A DNA stretch of 64,000 nt, from assembly GCF_001570525.1 (NCBI RefSeq), contig NZ_BBXC01000022.1, forward strand, positions 108,385 through 172,384, written 5' to 3'. The notes under the pieces are model-generated. The model was given only the letters and a program-made list of their open reading frames with translations. It was not told the DNA's origin and ran no database searches. The stretch is from Herbidospora sakaeratensis (GTDB lineage: Bacteria; Actinomycetota; Actinomycetes; Streptosporangiales; Streptosporangiaceae). Shown piece after piece: positions 1 to 8,369 of the stretch (the stretch's first letter is position 1; each line of letters opens with the position of its first letter). A program made the translations under genes and the position numbers.

Positions 1-1395
1 GCCTCGCAGGCGGGTGACGCGGCCGTGGTCGAGCCCGCCACCGGCGGCGAACTCGGCCGCATCGGCGTCGCCGGGGCCGACGACGTGCGGGCCGCCACCC
101 GCCGGGCCGCCGAGGCGCAGAAGGAGTGGGCGGCGACCAACTTCGAGGAGCGCGCCGCCGTGCTCCGCCGCGCGGGCGCCCTCTTCGAGCAGTACGCCGA
201 CGAGATCCACCAGTGGATCATCCGGGAGACCGGATCCGTACCGCCGAAAGCCGGCCTGGAGACCCACGTCGCCGCGCAGGAGTGCTTCGAGGCGGCCGCG
301 CTGGCCTCCGGGACGACCGGGGAGATCCTGCCGACCAACCGCAAGCGGCTCAGCCTGGCCCGGCGCATCCCGGTCGGGGTGGTCGGCGTGATCGCGCCCT
401 TCAACGTGCCGCTGATCCTGGGCATCCGGTCGGTCGCGCCCGCGCTGGCGCTGGGCAACGCCGTCGTGCTGAAGCCCGACCCCCGGACCGCCGTCTCCGG
501 CGGCGTGGTGATCGCCCGGGTGCTGGAGGAGGCCGGGCTGCCCGAAGGGCTGCTGCACGTGCTGCCCGGCGGGCCCGAGGCGGGGGAGGCGCTGGTCGCC
601 GACCCGCTGGTGCCGGTCATCTCGTTCACCGGCTCGACCGCCGCCGGGCGCAGGGTCGGCGAGGCGTGCGGACGCCTGCTCAAGCGCGCCCACCTGGAGC
701 TCGGCGGGAACTCGGCGCTGGTCGTGCTCGACGACGCCGACCTCGACCTGGCCGCCGCGGCCGGGGCGTGGGGCTCGTTCCTGCACCAGGGCCAGATCTG
801 CATGACCACCGGCCGCCACCTCGTGCACGCCTCGCTGGCCGACGAGTACGTCGAGCGCCTCGCCGCCAAGGCCGACCACCTGCCCGTGGGCGACCCGGCC
901 ACCCAGCAGGTCGCCCTCGGGCCGCTGATCTCGGCGGGCCAGCGCGACAAGGTGCACGCCCTGGTCACCGGCAGCGTCGAGGCGGGCGCGCGGCTGGCGG
1001 CGGGCGGCACGTACGAGGACCTGTTCTACCGCCCAACGGTGCTGGCCGGGGCGGGGCCCGCGTACGACAACGAGGTGTTCGGGCCGGTCGCCCCCGTCAT
1101 GCCCTTCCACACGATCGAGGAGGCGGTGGCCCTGGCGGGCGACAGCGAGTACGGCCTGTCGCTCGGCATCCTCACCCGGGACGTCATGAAGGCGATGCAC
1201 CTGGCCGAGCAGATCCCGACCGGGATCGTGCACATCAACGACCAGACCGTCGACGACGAGGCGGTCGCGCCCTTCGGCGGGCTGGGCGCCTCGGGCACCG
1301 GATCGAGGTTCGGCGGACCCCGCGCGAACGCCGACGCGTTCACCCACACCCAGTGGGTGACCGTCCAGGGTGACATCGCCGTATATCCGTTTTGA
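1..1395 (+). CDS. Aldehyde dehydrogenase, benzaldehyde/vanillin dehydrogenase-like (5' truncated by window edge)
   Basis: NAD(P)-dependent oxidation of an aldehyde, probably aromatic, to the acid. The open frame runs to the first base, so the true start lies upstream; about 464 residues are visible against the usual 480-490. The FTGSTAAGR nucleotide-binding segment, the general-base Glu in LELGGNSALVVLDDADLD and the nucleophilic Cys in QGQICMTTGRH are all present, and the C-terminal PFGGLGASGTGSRFGGP block is typical of the family. The stop codon overlaps a TTG of the next frame, but that transporter more likely starts at 1419. Substrate is inferred from family resemblance only. Confidence 0.9.
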   Translation, partial: ASQAGDAAVVEPATGGELGRIGVAGADDVRAATRRAAEAQKEWAATNFEERAAVLRRAGALFEQYADEIHQWIIRETGSVPPKAGLETHVAAQECFEAAALASGTTGEILPTNRKRLSLARRIPVGVVGVIAPFNVPLILGIRSVAPALALGNAVVLKPDPRTAVSGGVVIARVLEEAGLPEGLLHVLPGGPEAGEALVADPLVPVISFTGSTAAGRRVGEACGRLLKRAHLELGGNSALVVLDDADLDLAAAAGAWGSFLHQGQICMTTGRHLVHASLADEYVERLAAKADHLPVGDPATQQVALGPLISAGQRDKVHALVTGSVEAGARLAAGGTYEDLFYRPTVLAGAGPAYDNEVFGPVAPVMPFHTIEEAVALAGDSEYGLSLGILTRDVMKAMHLAEQIPTGIVHINDQTVDDEAVAPFGGLGASGTGSRFGGPRANADAFTHTQWVTVQGDIAVYPF

Positions 1396-1418
1396 CCGAT
1401 CTTGTAGGTTCGGGGGTC

Positions 1419-2579
1419 ATGAGAAAGAACGGCTGGTTGTTGCTGGTCGCCGGGTTCGTCCTGGCCGCCCTCAACCTGCGACCGGCGCTCGCCGGAGTCT
1501 CGCCGCTTCTGGGCGAGATCATGTCCGACCTGTCCCTATCCCCCGCCGCGGCCGGGGCCATCACCACCGTCATGTTGTTGTGCCTCGGCCTGCTGGGCCC
1601 GCTGGGCCCGATCCTGTCCTCCCGCCTCGGTCTCGACCGCACCCTGATGGCGGGCATGCTGCTGCTGATCGCCGGAGTCGTGATCCGCAGCTCCGGCGGC
1701 GTGGTCACGCTCTACCTGGGCGCGGCGATGGCCGGCACCGCCATCGCGTTCATGAACGTGATCATGCCCGGCCTGGTCAAGCAGCACTTCCCCGACCGGG
1801 TGGGGCTGTTCACCGGCCTCTACGTCACCAGCCTGGTCAGCGGCGCCGCCCTCGGCTCGGCCGTGATGGTGCCGCTGGCCCAGGAGATGGGCTGGCGCTG
1901 GGCCGCCGCCACGACGGCGGTCTTCGCCCTGGTCTCGGCGATCGTCTGGTTGCCGCAGGTGCTGAAGCCCCCGACCCCGCCCCCTCCGCAGGCGCCGCGC
2001 CCCTTCCGCGCGCTGATGCGGCGGCGGGTGACCTGGTACGTCGCGACGTACATGGGCGTGCAGTCGATGACCTTCTACATCATGCTCGCCTGGTTGCCGA
2101 CGATCTTCCAGGACGCCGGGCTCAGCGCCGACGACGCCGGATACCTCCTGGGCCTCACCAACCTGGCCCAGATCGCCGCCACCCTGACCGTGCCGATTCA
2201 CGCGGGGAAGGCGAAATCGCAGGTACCGCACGTCGTCTGGGCGGCCGTGATCACCATCGTCGGATACGTCGGGGTGCTGTTCTGGCCGACCACCGTCCCG
2301 TGGTTGTGGATGATCGTGCTCGGCCTCGGCCAGGGCGCGTCGATCGCGCTCGCGCTGCTGATCATCACGCTGCGCGCCCCCGACCCCCGTTCGGTCACCG
2401 CCCTGTCGGCCGTCGCCCAGTCGACCGGCTACACCCTGGCCGCCATCGGCCCGGTCGTGATCGGCGCCATCTACCAGGTCAGCGGGAACTGGACGGTTCC
2501 CCTGGTCGTGGGGCTCGGCGTCTGCGGGGTGCAATTGGTGTTGGGTTATCTCGCCGCACGTCAACCGCACGGCACCTGA
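1419..2579 (+). CDS. MFS transporter, CynX/NimT (cyanate/nitroimidazole) family
   Basis: Integral membrane protein of about 386 residues with roughly 12 hydrophobic segments. The N-terminal LNLRPALAGVSPLL stretch is characteristic of the CynX/NimT branch of the major facilitator superfamily. The ATG at 1419 with a G-rich stretch just upstream is preferred; an in-frame TTG at 1392 that overlaps the dehydrogenase stop would add nine non-hydrophobic residues. It follows the aldehyde dehydrogenase closely and may be co-transcribed, in which case it could move a small anion or aromatic acid. The substrate cannot be told from the sequence. Confidence 0.85.
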   Translation: MRKNGWLLLVAGFVLAALNLRPALAGVSPLLGEIMSDLSLSPAAAGAITTVMLLCLGLLGPLGPILSSRLGLDRTLMAGMLLLIAGVVIRSSGGVVTLYLGAAMAGTAIAFMNVIMPGLVKQHFPDRVGLFTGLYVTSLVSGAALGSAVMVPLAQEMGWRWAAATTAVFALVSAIVWLPQVLKPPTPPPPQAPRPFRALMRRRVTWYVATYMGVQSMTFYIMLAWLPTIFQDAGLSADDAGYLLGLTNLAQIAATLTVPIHAGKAKSQVPHVVWAAVITIVGYVGVLFWPTTVPWLWMIVLGLGQGASIALALLIITLRAPDPRSVTALSAVAQSTGYTLAAIGPVVIGAIYQVSGNWTVPLVVGLGVCGVQLVLGYLAARQPHGT

Positions 2580-2609
2580 TCTTCACCTCACCCCTTTACC
2601 GTCCGGCCC

Positions 2610-3692
2610 ATGAGTCTCACGCGCAGAGGCGCGATCACCGTGCTCGCGGCCGGAACGGCCGCCGGCGCCCTGATGGGCACCACCCCCGCGTCCGCCAAGC
2701 GCCGCTTCGGCGACGTCACCGTGATCGGTCACCGGGGCGCCAGCGCCGTCCGTCCGGAGCACACCCTGCTCTCGTACGAGGCGGCCATCGCCCTGGGGGC
2801 CGACTACATCGAGCCCGACCTCGTCTCCACCAAGGACGGCGTGCTCGTCGCCCGGCACGAGAACGAGATCGGCGGCACCACCGACGTCTCGACCCGCACC
2901 GAGTTCGCGGGCCGCCGCACCACCAAGATCATCGACGGCCGCCCGATCACCGGCTGGTTCACCGAGGACTTCACCCTCGCCGAGCTGAAGACCCTGCGGG
3001 CCACCGAGCGCATCCCCGACCTGCGGCCGAACAACGCCGCCTTCAACGGCCTGGCCGAGATCCCCACCCTGGAGGAGGTGATCCAGCTGGCGCAGCGTCA
3101 CGAGGTCGGCATCTACCCGGAGACGAAGCACCCCACGTACTTCGACTCCATCGGCCTCTCCCTGGAGGAGCCGCTGCTCGACGTGCTCTCCCGCTACGGC
3201 TGGACCCGCTCCGGCGACCCGGTCATCATCCAGTCGTTCGAGGTCGGCAACCTGAAGGCGCTGCGCCCGAAGACCAAGCTCAAGCTGGCCCAGCTCATCG
3301 ACGCCGCCGGCAAGCCGTTCGACACCGCGACCCTCACCTACGACCAGATGGTCACCCGCGAGGGCCTGCGCGAGATCCGCGCCTACGCCAACGGCATCGG
3401 CGTCAACACCCGCCGGATCCTCCCGGTCGGCCCCGACGGCCGCACCACCGCGCCGACCCGCCTGGTGCACGACGCCCACCGCGAGGACCTGATCGTGCAC
3501 GCCTGGACGCTGCGCAACGAGAACTCGCAGCTGCCGGTCGACTACCAGTTCGGCAACCCGGCCAACCCGGCGTTTCCGCGCGCGGTCGGCAACGTCATGG
3601 GCTTCGCGGCGGCCCTGTTCGAGCAGGAGATCGACGGCATCTTCGCCGACGACCCCTCGATGCCCCGCGCCGTGCTCAGCTCGGACAGGTGA
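2610..3692 (+). CDS. glpQ: Secreted glycerophosphodiester phosphodiesterase (GDPD, GlpQ type)
   Basis: Hydrolyses glycerophosphodiesters outside the cell to glycerol-3-phosphate and an alcohol. The 360-residue product starts with a Tat-like signal (SLTRRGAITVLAAG) ending near residue 30. The GDPD signature follows: VIGHRGASAVRPEHTLLSY holds the catalytic His and Arg, YIEPDLVSTKDGVLVARHE the metal-binding Glu/Asp and second His, then YPETKHP and IDGIFADDP near the end. Length and motif order fit secreted GlpQ enzymes. It ends one base before the convergent cupin gene, so there is no room for a separate terminator between them. Confidence 0.92.
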   Translation: MSLTRRGAITVLAAGTAAGALMGTTPASAKRRFGDVTVIGHRGASAVRPEHTLLSYEAAIALGADYIEPDLVSTKDGVLVARHENEIGGTTDVSTRTEFAGRRTTKIIDGRPITGWFTEDFTLAELKTLRATERIPDLRPNNAAFNGLAEIPTLEEVIQLAQRHEVGIYPETKHPTYFDSIGLSLEEPLLDVLSRYGWTRSGDPVIIQSFEVGNLKALRPKTKLKLAQLIDAAGKPFDTATLTYDQMVTREGLREIRAYANGIGVNTRRILPVGPDGRTTAPTRLVHDAHREDLIVHAWTLRNENSQLPVDYQFGNPANPAFPRAVGNVMGFAAALFEQEIDGIFADDPSMPRAVLSSDR

Positions 3693-3693
3693 C

Positions 3694-4233
3694 TCAGTCG
3701 ACAGGCCGCAGCTCGTCGGCGTAGCTCACCGACTGGCGGCGCATCATGCCGTCGTCGCTGATCGAGTACTGACCGAGCCGCCACAGGGGCGGGGAGTAGG
3801 CGTGGATCGACACGCTCCCGTGCTCCGCCCCTGTGAGGCGGTGGATGTGGTCGGGGCCGAAGCTGAACGAGGTCCCGGCGCTCACGCTGGTCTCCAGGTG
3901 TTCGCCGCCGATGCGCGGGTTGGCCTCCACCAGCGTGCCCCGGACCACGTTGACCGCGCCCGACGAGACGTCGTGGTCGTGCCAGCCCGTGTCGTCCTCG
4001 GGCCGCCAGCACAGCAGCCAGACGTCGACGTAGGCGTCGCGGTAGAGCGAGGCGTAGTGGCGGCCGCCGTCCGCGGAACCCTCGAACGACAGGTGCTCCT
4101 GCCAGAGCTCCGGCTTGACGGCCAGGTCGTCGACCAGTTCCCGCAGCTCACGCCGGTCGAGCGCGCGTGGTGGCAGCGACTCGAAAGGGGCCGGGGGACA
4201 GGTCGCGGGCACCGGGAGGGTGGGCGTGCTCAT
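3694..4233 (-). CDS. Cysteine dioxygenase-family cupin
   Basis: Small non-haem iron thiol dioxygenase of the cysteine dioxygenase type, 179 residues. The cupin metal site is visible as WHDHD (His85, His87) and the later PDHIHRL (His129/131), with SIHAYSPPL supplying the conserved His-x-Tyr near the C-terminus. Its ATG overlaps the stop of the upstream amidohydrolase in an ATGA arrangement, so the two are translationally coupled. The pairing suggests joint turnover of a sulfur-containing or related small metabolite; the actual substrate is unknown. Confidence 0.8.
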   Translation of the reverse strand: MSTPTLPVPATCPPAPFESLPPRALDRRELRELVDDLAVKPELWQEHLSFEGSADGGRHYASLYRDAYVDVWLLCWRPEDDTGWHDHDVSSGAVNVVRGTLVEANPRIGGEHLETSVSAGTSFSFGPDHIHRLTGAEHGSVSIHAYSPPLWRLGQYSISDDGMMRRQSVSYADELRPVD

Positions 4234-5114
4234 GAGGACGGCTCCTTTCGTGTCAGCAATCTGGCGGGATTCGCCACGGTGATGGCGTGCCGGGCGGCCG
4301 GCCCGAAGTCGAGCACCGGCGCTTCGGCGTAAGGGCGGTCGGACCCGTTGACGATCACGTCGATGCCGAGTTCCCTGATCACCGCGTCGACGGCCCGGGG
4401 GCCGTAGGACGAGGTCTCCACGAACACGGCCGGATCGACCTGGCCGCGGCCCGAGCCGCCGCGGGTGATCTGACGTTCGGCGTGCAGCGGCGCGAGGCCG
4501 GCCAGCAGCGCGAAACACACGTTGAGCCGAGGGTGCCGGGCCCGGCCGAACGCCTGGAAGGCGTACCAGGCGGCGTGCATCTGCTGCACGTAGGGCACGA
4601 CGGCCGGCCACCAGGGCGGGGTGCCGGGCGCCGAGGCCGGCCCGGGGTGCACGAACAGCGGGCGCTCGCCCAGGGCGTCGAGCAGCGGGGCGACCCGCGC
4701 GAGCCCGTCGGCGTCCTGCACGGCGGTGGCGGGAAGCTGGAGGCCGACCGCTCCGGCGTCGAGCGCCTCGGTCAGTTTCGGCACGGAGACGTCGGTGACC
4801 GGCGCGGACGCCCAGAAGCCGAAGGGCTCGGGGAGGGCCGCCGCGCCCTCGTGGAAGGCGTCGATGAGCGGCCACGCCTCGTCGGGCGGGAGGTGCTCGA
4901 TGCCCAGCGGGCTCGACAACGAGACGAGCGCGAGATCGAGCGTGGCGTTGAGCTTGGCCCGGGCGGCGGGGTCGTGGTCGGCCGGGTTCACCTCGTAGGC
5001 CGGTTCGCCGTCGAGCAGCAGGGTCCAGCCGTCGAGGCGGGGGTTGGCGGTCCGTGATCGCAGCGCGTCGAGGAAAGGCGCAGGCCAGAGGTGCTGGTGC
5101 ACGTCCACAGCCAT
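4230..5114 (-). CDS. Amidohydrolase-family metal-dependent hydrolase (TIM barrel)
   Basis: About 294 residues of the amidohydrolase-2 type (decarboxylase/hydrolase branch). The N-terminal VDVHQHLWP is the metal-binding H-x-H strand, LFVHPGP the central His and IVNGSDRPY the late Asp. The ATG at 5114 is chosen because GGAGGAGG lies five bases upstream; a TTG at 5129 lies inside that ribosome-binding site. It is the first gene of a two-gene operon with the cupin dioxygenase and diverges from a LacI-type regulator, so three LacI-like half-palindromic sites upstream probably control it. The substrate is not evident. Confidence 0.78.
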   Translation of the reverse strand: MAVDVHQHLWPAPFLDALRSRTANPRLDGWTLLLDGEPAYEVNPADHDPAARAKLNATLDLALVSLSSPLGIEHLPPDEAWPLIDAFHEGAAALPEPFGFWASAPVTDVSVPKLTEALDAGAVGLQLPATAVQDADGLARVAPLLDALGERPLFVHPGPASAPGTPPWWPAVVPYVQQMHAAWYAFQAFGRARHPRLNVCFALLAGLAPLHAERQITRGGSGRGQVDPAVFVETSSYGPRAVDAVIRELGIDVIVNGSDRPYAEAPVLDFGPAARHAITVANPARLLTRKEPSS

Positions 5115-5173
5115 CTCCGCCTCCTCCAACCCGAATTCCCTACTAATAATACAGGTATATCGATCTGAGGCTA

Positions 5174-5213
5174 GTGAACCGCTTCACTGATTCGCTTCAG
5201 TGAACCGTTTCAC
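5174..5213. promoter_or_regulatory. Three phased LacI-type operator sites
   Basis: Three 14-bp elements of form GTGAAnCGnTTCAC lie end to end with centres exactly 13 bp apart: GTGAACCGCTTCAC (5174-5187), CTGATTCGCTTCAG (5187-5200) and GTGAACCGTTTCAC (5200-5213). Outer copies have perfect GTGAA/TTCAC arms; the middle one has changed outer bases. They sit between the divergent amidohydrolase and lacI-family genes, so autoregulation and control of the catabolic pair is the simple reading. Confidence 0.75.
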
Positions 5214-5240
5214 CCCATATGTGTCAAGTACGCTGGATCG

Positions 5241-6221
5241 ATGCCCCAACGGAAGCGAGCGACGATCCGTGAGGTGGCGCAGGCGACCGGCCTGTCCACC
5301 GCCGCCGTCAGCTACGCGCTACGGGGGCTCCAGGTCTCCGAGGAGACCATGCACCGGGTCCGCCGCGCCGCGGCCGAGCTCGGCTACGAGGCCGATCCCA
5401 ACGCGCGGGCGCTGGCGAGCGGGCGTACCGGGATGATCGGGGTGCTCTGCGGCTCGCTCGAAGACCTCTGGCAGCAGTCGCTGGCCGTCGGCATCGGCCG
5501 GTCGCTGCGCGAGAAGGACCACTACGGCCTCATCCTCGACGCCGCCGGCGACCCCGACCGCGAGCGCACCCTGGCCCGGCAGCTGCGGGGGGTCGACGGG
5601 CTGATCGTGCAGCCGGTCGACCCGGCCGCGCCGTTCTGGGCGGGAATCGCGGAGGACATCCCACTCGTCACGATCGGCGACGCCCTGAAGGAGGCCCGGA
5701 CCGCCGCCGAGGTGGTGTTCGACAACCAGAGCGGGGTCACGCTGGCCCTCGAATACCTGGCTGGTCGCGGCCACAGGCGGGTCGCGGTGCTGACCTCGAC
5801 CCTGGCCGAGACGCCCGACCGCCCCGCCGACCGCCTGGTCACCGCCGAGGCCGCCCGGCTCGGCCTGGAGGCGACCGTGGCGACCTGCCCGCAGGCCCTC
5901 GGCCCGGCCGCCGAGACGGCCCGCGCCGTGCTCAGGGACCGGCCGAGCGCGGTGTTCTGCTTCTCCGACTCGATCGCCTACGGCGTCCTGAAGGCCGCCG
6001 GCGACCTGGGCCTGTCGGTTCCGGGCGACGTCTCCGTCATGGGCTACGACGACCATCCGATGTCGGAGCTGCTCGGCCTGACCACGGTGAGCTGGGATCT
6101 CGACACGATCGTCCGGTCGGCGGTCAGGCTGGTGCTGGGGGCGGCCGACGGCACGCTGCGGCGCCGCCGGGTGGTGCAGAAGCCGACGCTGCGCGAGCGG
6201 GGGTCGGTCGGTCGCCGCTGA
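5241..6221 (+). CDS. LacI-family transcriptional regulator
   Basis: Repressor of 326 residues. The N-terminal helix-turn-helix (TIREVAQATGLSTAAVSYAL) and hinge helix (PNARALASGRTGMIGVL) are typical, followed by a periplasmic-binding-protein-like effector domain with VFCFSDSIAYGVLKA and VMGYDDHP blocks. The ATG at 5241 begins 28 bases after the operator run. It is divergent from the amidohydrolase/cupin operon and is the likely local regulator of it. The effector is unknown. Confidence 0.93.
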   Translation: MPQRKRATIREVAQATGLSTAAVSYALRGLQVSEETMHRVRRAAAELGYEADPNARALASGRTGMIGVLCGSLEDLWQQSLAVGIGRSLREKDHYGLILDAAGDPDRERTLARQLRGVDGLIVQPVDPAAPFWAGIAEDIPLVTIGDALKEARTAAEVVFDNQSGVTLALEYLAGRGHRRVAVLTSTLAETPDRPADRLVTAEAARLGLEATVATCPQALGPAAETARAVLRDRPSAVFCFSDSIAYGVLKAAGDLGLSVPGDVSVMGYDDHPMSELLGLTTVSWDLDTIVRSAVRLVLGAADGTLRRRRVVQKPTLRERGSVGRR

Positions 6222-6281
6222 CCGGGCGGCTCCGAAGCGGCCGGTGTCGTGCGGCCGGGCTGCCGGGTGGTTTCGACGCGG

Positions 6282-7607
6282 TCAGTCCGCCAATGCTGAT
6301 CGGGCCGCGTCGATCTCGGCCTCCAGTGATCGGTCTTCCGGCGTTTCGCCGGCCCGGATGGCCAGGGCGCGGTCGGCGGCCACCAGCTCGCAGGCCAGGA
6401 TGATCTCGTAGGGCTCGCGCGCCGCCAGGCAGGCCCGCGCGGCCTGGGTGCCGAAGCCCGCGTGGTCCTCGACGCTGCGCGACAGGACCGCGCCGCCCAG
6501 GGTCACCGGCGCGGCCAGCTGCCGGAGCGAGGCGAGGGCGTCGTGGGCGACGTACTCGAGGATCAGCGCGCCCGACTTCCCGGGCGACCCGGCCAGGAAG
6601 GGCAGCAGGCCGGTGTAGGCCGGTTCCATCAGGGTGGCCAGCCGGGCGGTCGAGAGCGACGCCGTCTGCACCAGTGCGGCCCGCAGGGCGTCGAGGGCCA
6701 GCGCGACCGGGGCGGTGTGGAAGTTGCCGTTGTGCCAGGCCGCCTCGCCGGCGATCAGCGGGTTCTCGGCGGCCGAGTTCATGTCGATGGTGACCGCGCG
6801 GCGGGCCACGTCGAGGGCGTCGAACGCCGCGCCGTGGACCTGCGGCAGCGCGCGGTAGCCGTAGGGATCCTGGAGGCGGCCCGCGGGGGAGTGGTCGTCG
6901 AGGAGGGCGCTCAGCGCGGCGGCGACCCTGGCCTGACCGGGGTGGCGGCGGGCGCGCTGGACCTCGTACGCGAGCGGCTCGACCGAGGCCCCGGCGGCCC
7001 GCCACGTGCGGGCGGCGACCCGCACCGACGCCTCCAGCAGCCGGGCCAGATCGGCGCAGGCCAGCGCGGCGTCGGCCAGGGTCAGGGCGTTGGAGCTGAT
7101 GAACGGCAGGGCGTCGGCGGAGGCCAGCGGGAAACGCGGACCGTTCCAGGGCGTCTCGCCGAGCAGGCACAGGGCCGTGGTCGACAGGGCGGTGAGGTCG
7201 CCGGTGCCGATCGCCCCATAAAGGCGGATCGGCGGGGCGGCCCCCGCGTTGATCGCCTCGGCCAGCACCGGCAGCAGCGCCGGGTCGATGCCGGAACCGC
7301 CCCGGAGGAGCTGGTTGAGGCGGACGGTCAGCATCGCGGTCGCGCGGGCCGGTTCGACCAGCGGCCCGGCGCCTCCGGCGTGGCTGCGCAGCAGGTCGAG
7401 GCCCGGTTCGTGCACCTCGACGTCCTTGTTGGCCCCCACGCCGGTGGTGCGGCCGTAGACCGGGCCGGTCTGCTCCCGGGCGGCGGCGAAGGCGTCTTCG
7501 GCCCGGGCCGGGGAGCCCAGCTCGACCGTCGCCGTGCCGTAGCCGACCGCCCTGACCTCGTCGCAGGTCAGGGTCGAGCCGTCGAGCAGGACCGTCCTAG
7601 TCGTCAA
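6282..7607 (-). CDS. Aromatic amino acid lyase (HAL/PAL superfamily) with Gly-Thr-Gly at the MIO position
   Basis: Member of the histidine/phenylalanine ammonia-lyase superfamily, 441 residues (usual HAL about 510). The catalytic Tyr loop is VYGRTTGVGANKD (Tyr51), the Asn loop SAAENPLI, and NGNFHTAPVALALDAL and SVEDHAGFGTQAA match HAL blocks. The triad that normally becomes the MIO electrophile, Ala-Ser-Gly, reads Gly134-Thr135-Gly136 in GAIGTGDL, confirmed at codon level (GGC ACC GGC). Start is a TTG at 7607 inside the last codons of the upstream membrane protein, with which it overlaps by 11 bases. Whether it is an active lyase or a changed enzyme is open. Confidence 0.8.
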   Translation of the reverse strand: MTTRTVLLDGSTLTCDEVRAVGYGTATVELGSPARAEDAFAAAREQTGPVYGRTTGVGANKDVEVHEPGLDLLRSHAGGAGPLVEPARATAMLTVRLNQLLRGGSGIDPALLPVLAEAINAGAAPPIRLYGAIGTGDLTALSTTALCLLGETPWNGPRFPLASADALPFISSNALTLADAALACADLARLLEASVRVAARTWRAAGASVEPLAYEVQRARRHPGQARVAAALSALLDDHSPAGRLQDPYGYRALPQVHGAAFDALDVARRAVTIDMNSAAENPLIAGEAAWHNGNFHTAPVALALDALRAALVQTASLSTARLATLMEPAYTGLLPFLAGSPGKSGALILEYVAHDALASLRQLAAPVTLGGAVLSRSVEDHAGFGTQAARACLAAREPYEIILACELVAADRALAIRAGETPEDRSLEAEIDAARSALAD

Positions 7608-7971
7608 TTCCGAGGATCAGGTCGAGCAGCCAGGAGATCACGCCGATGATGATCGCTCCCCAGAAGGCCGCCCAGAAACCGACGACCTCGAACGGGAGAG
7701 TCAGCTGATCGGCGATCCAGCTGGTCAGGAGCAGCAGGCCGGCGTTCACGACGAGCGCGAACAGACCCAGCGTGAGGACATAGAAGGCGCAGCCGATCGT
7801 TTTGATGATCGGCTTCAGGAGGGCGTTGATCACCCCGAAGATCAGCGCGACCGCGAGCAGCGTGCCGATCTCTTTGGCGGTCGACTCGCCGCCGACCGTG
7901 ATTCCGTCGACGACGCGGGTCGACACCCACAAGGCCGCCGCGACCACGAGGATCTTGACGATGTATTTCAC
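7597..7971 (-). CDS. Small four-helix membrane protein, phage-holin-4-like (YvlD/DUF360-type) family
   Basis: About 124 residues with four hydrophobic helices: KYIVKILVVAAALWVS, the IGTLLAVALIFGVINALL segment, a long YVLTLGLFALVVNAGLLLL segment and GFWAAFWGAIIIGVISWLL. This pattern is the mycobacterial/Gram-positive 'phage holin family' membrane protein, which is chromosomal and not a lysis gene. GTG at 7971 is chosen since family members begin at the equivalent of KYIVKIL and GAGG lies upstream; an earlier ATG would add a polar 23-residue leader. It overlaps the lyase start. Function unknown. Confidence 0.72.
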   Translation of the reverse strand: MKYIVKILVVAAALWVSTRVVDGITVGGESTAKEIGTLLAVALIFGVINALLKPIIKTIGCAFYVLTLGLFALVVNAGLLLLTSWIADQLTLPFEVVGFWAAFWGAIIIGVISWLLDLILGIDD

Positions 7972-8087
7972 GAGGGTGATCCTCGCATGTCCGCCCCCGT
8001 CTGGGCGAAGGTCGTGTGACTCTGACCCGTTGTTGGGCATAGGTGGTGATCGTCCCGGGAAATCACCGCTTGGGGGTGGGCCAGATC

Positions 8088-8369
8088 ATGAACGTCGACC
8101 AGCTCGAACAGCTCTCCGCGAAGGAACTGCACGACCGCGCGGTCCGGTATGCCGTGCGCCACGGCGACTTCGGCTTCCTGTGGGACCTGCTGAAGGTCAT
8201 CCCGGCCGCCCAGGGTGCGAGCGGCCGCGAGGAGGAGACCGCCAACGATCTGAGCAGGGTCTCCGCGCTGCTGAGCGACGCCATGGCCGCCGGCGAGGGC
8301 AAGCTGGGAGAGGCACTGCGCCCGGTCTACATCGAGTACCTCTCCAAACACAACGACCTCGACGACTAG
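8088..8369 (+). CDS. Small hypothetical acidic helical protein
   Basis: A 93-residue protein that I do not recognise at family level. It is rich in predicted helix and charged (NVDQLEQLSAKELHDRAVRY, then DFGFLWDLLKVIP) and ends SKHNDLDD. ATG at 8088 is preferred over an upstream start at 8043, because the added residues are low in character and GGGGG precedes 8088. Its stop is shared, through a CTAG palindrome, with the convergent apbE-like gene. Likely cytosolic; no function is assigned. Confidence 0.6.
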   Translation: MNVDQLEQLSAKELHDRAVRYAVRHGDFGFLWDLLKVIPAAQGASGREEETANDLSRVSALLSDAMAAGEGKLGEALRPVYIEYLSKHNDLDD

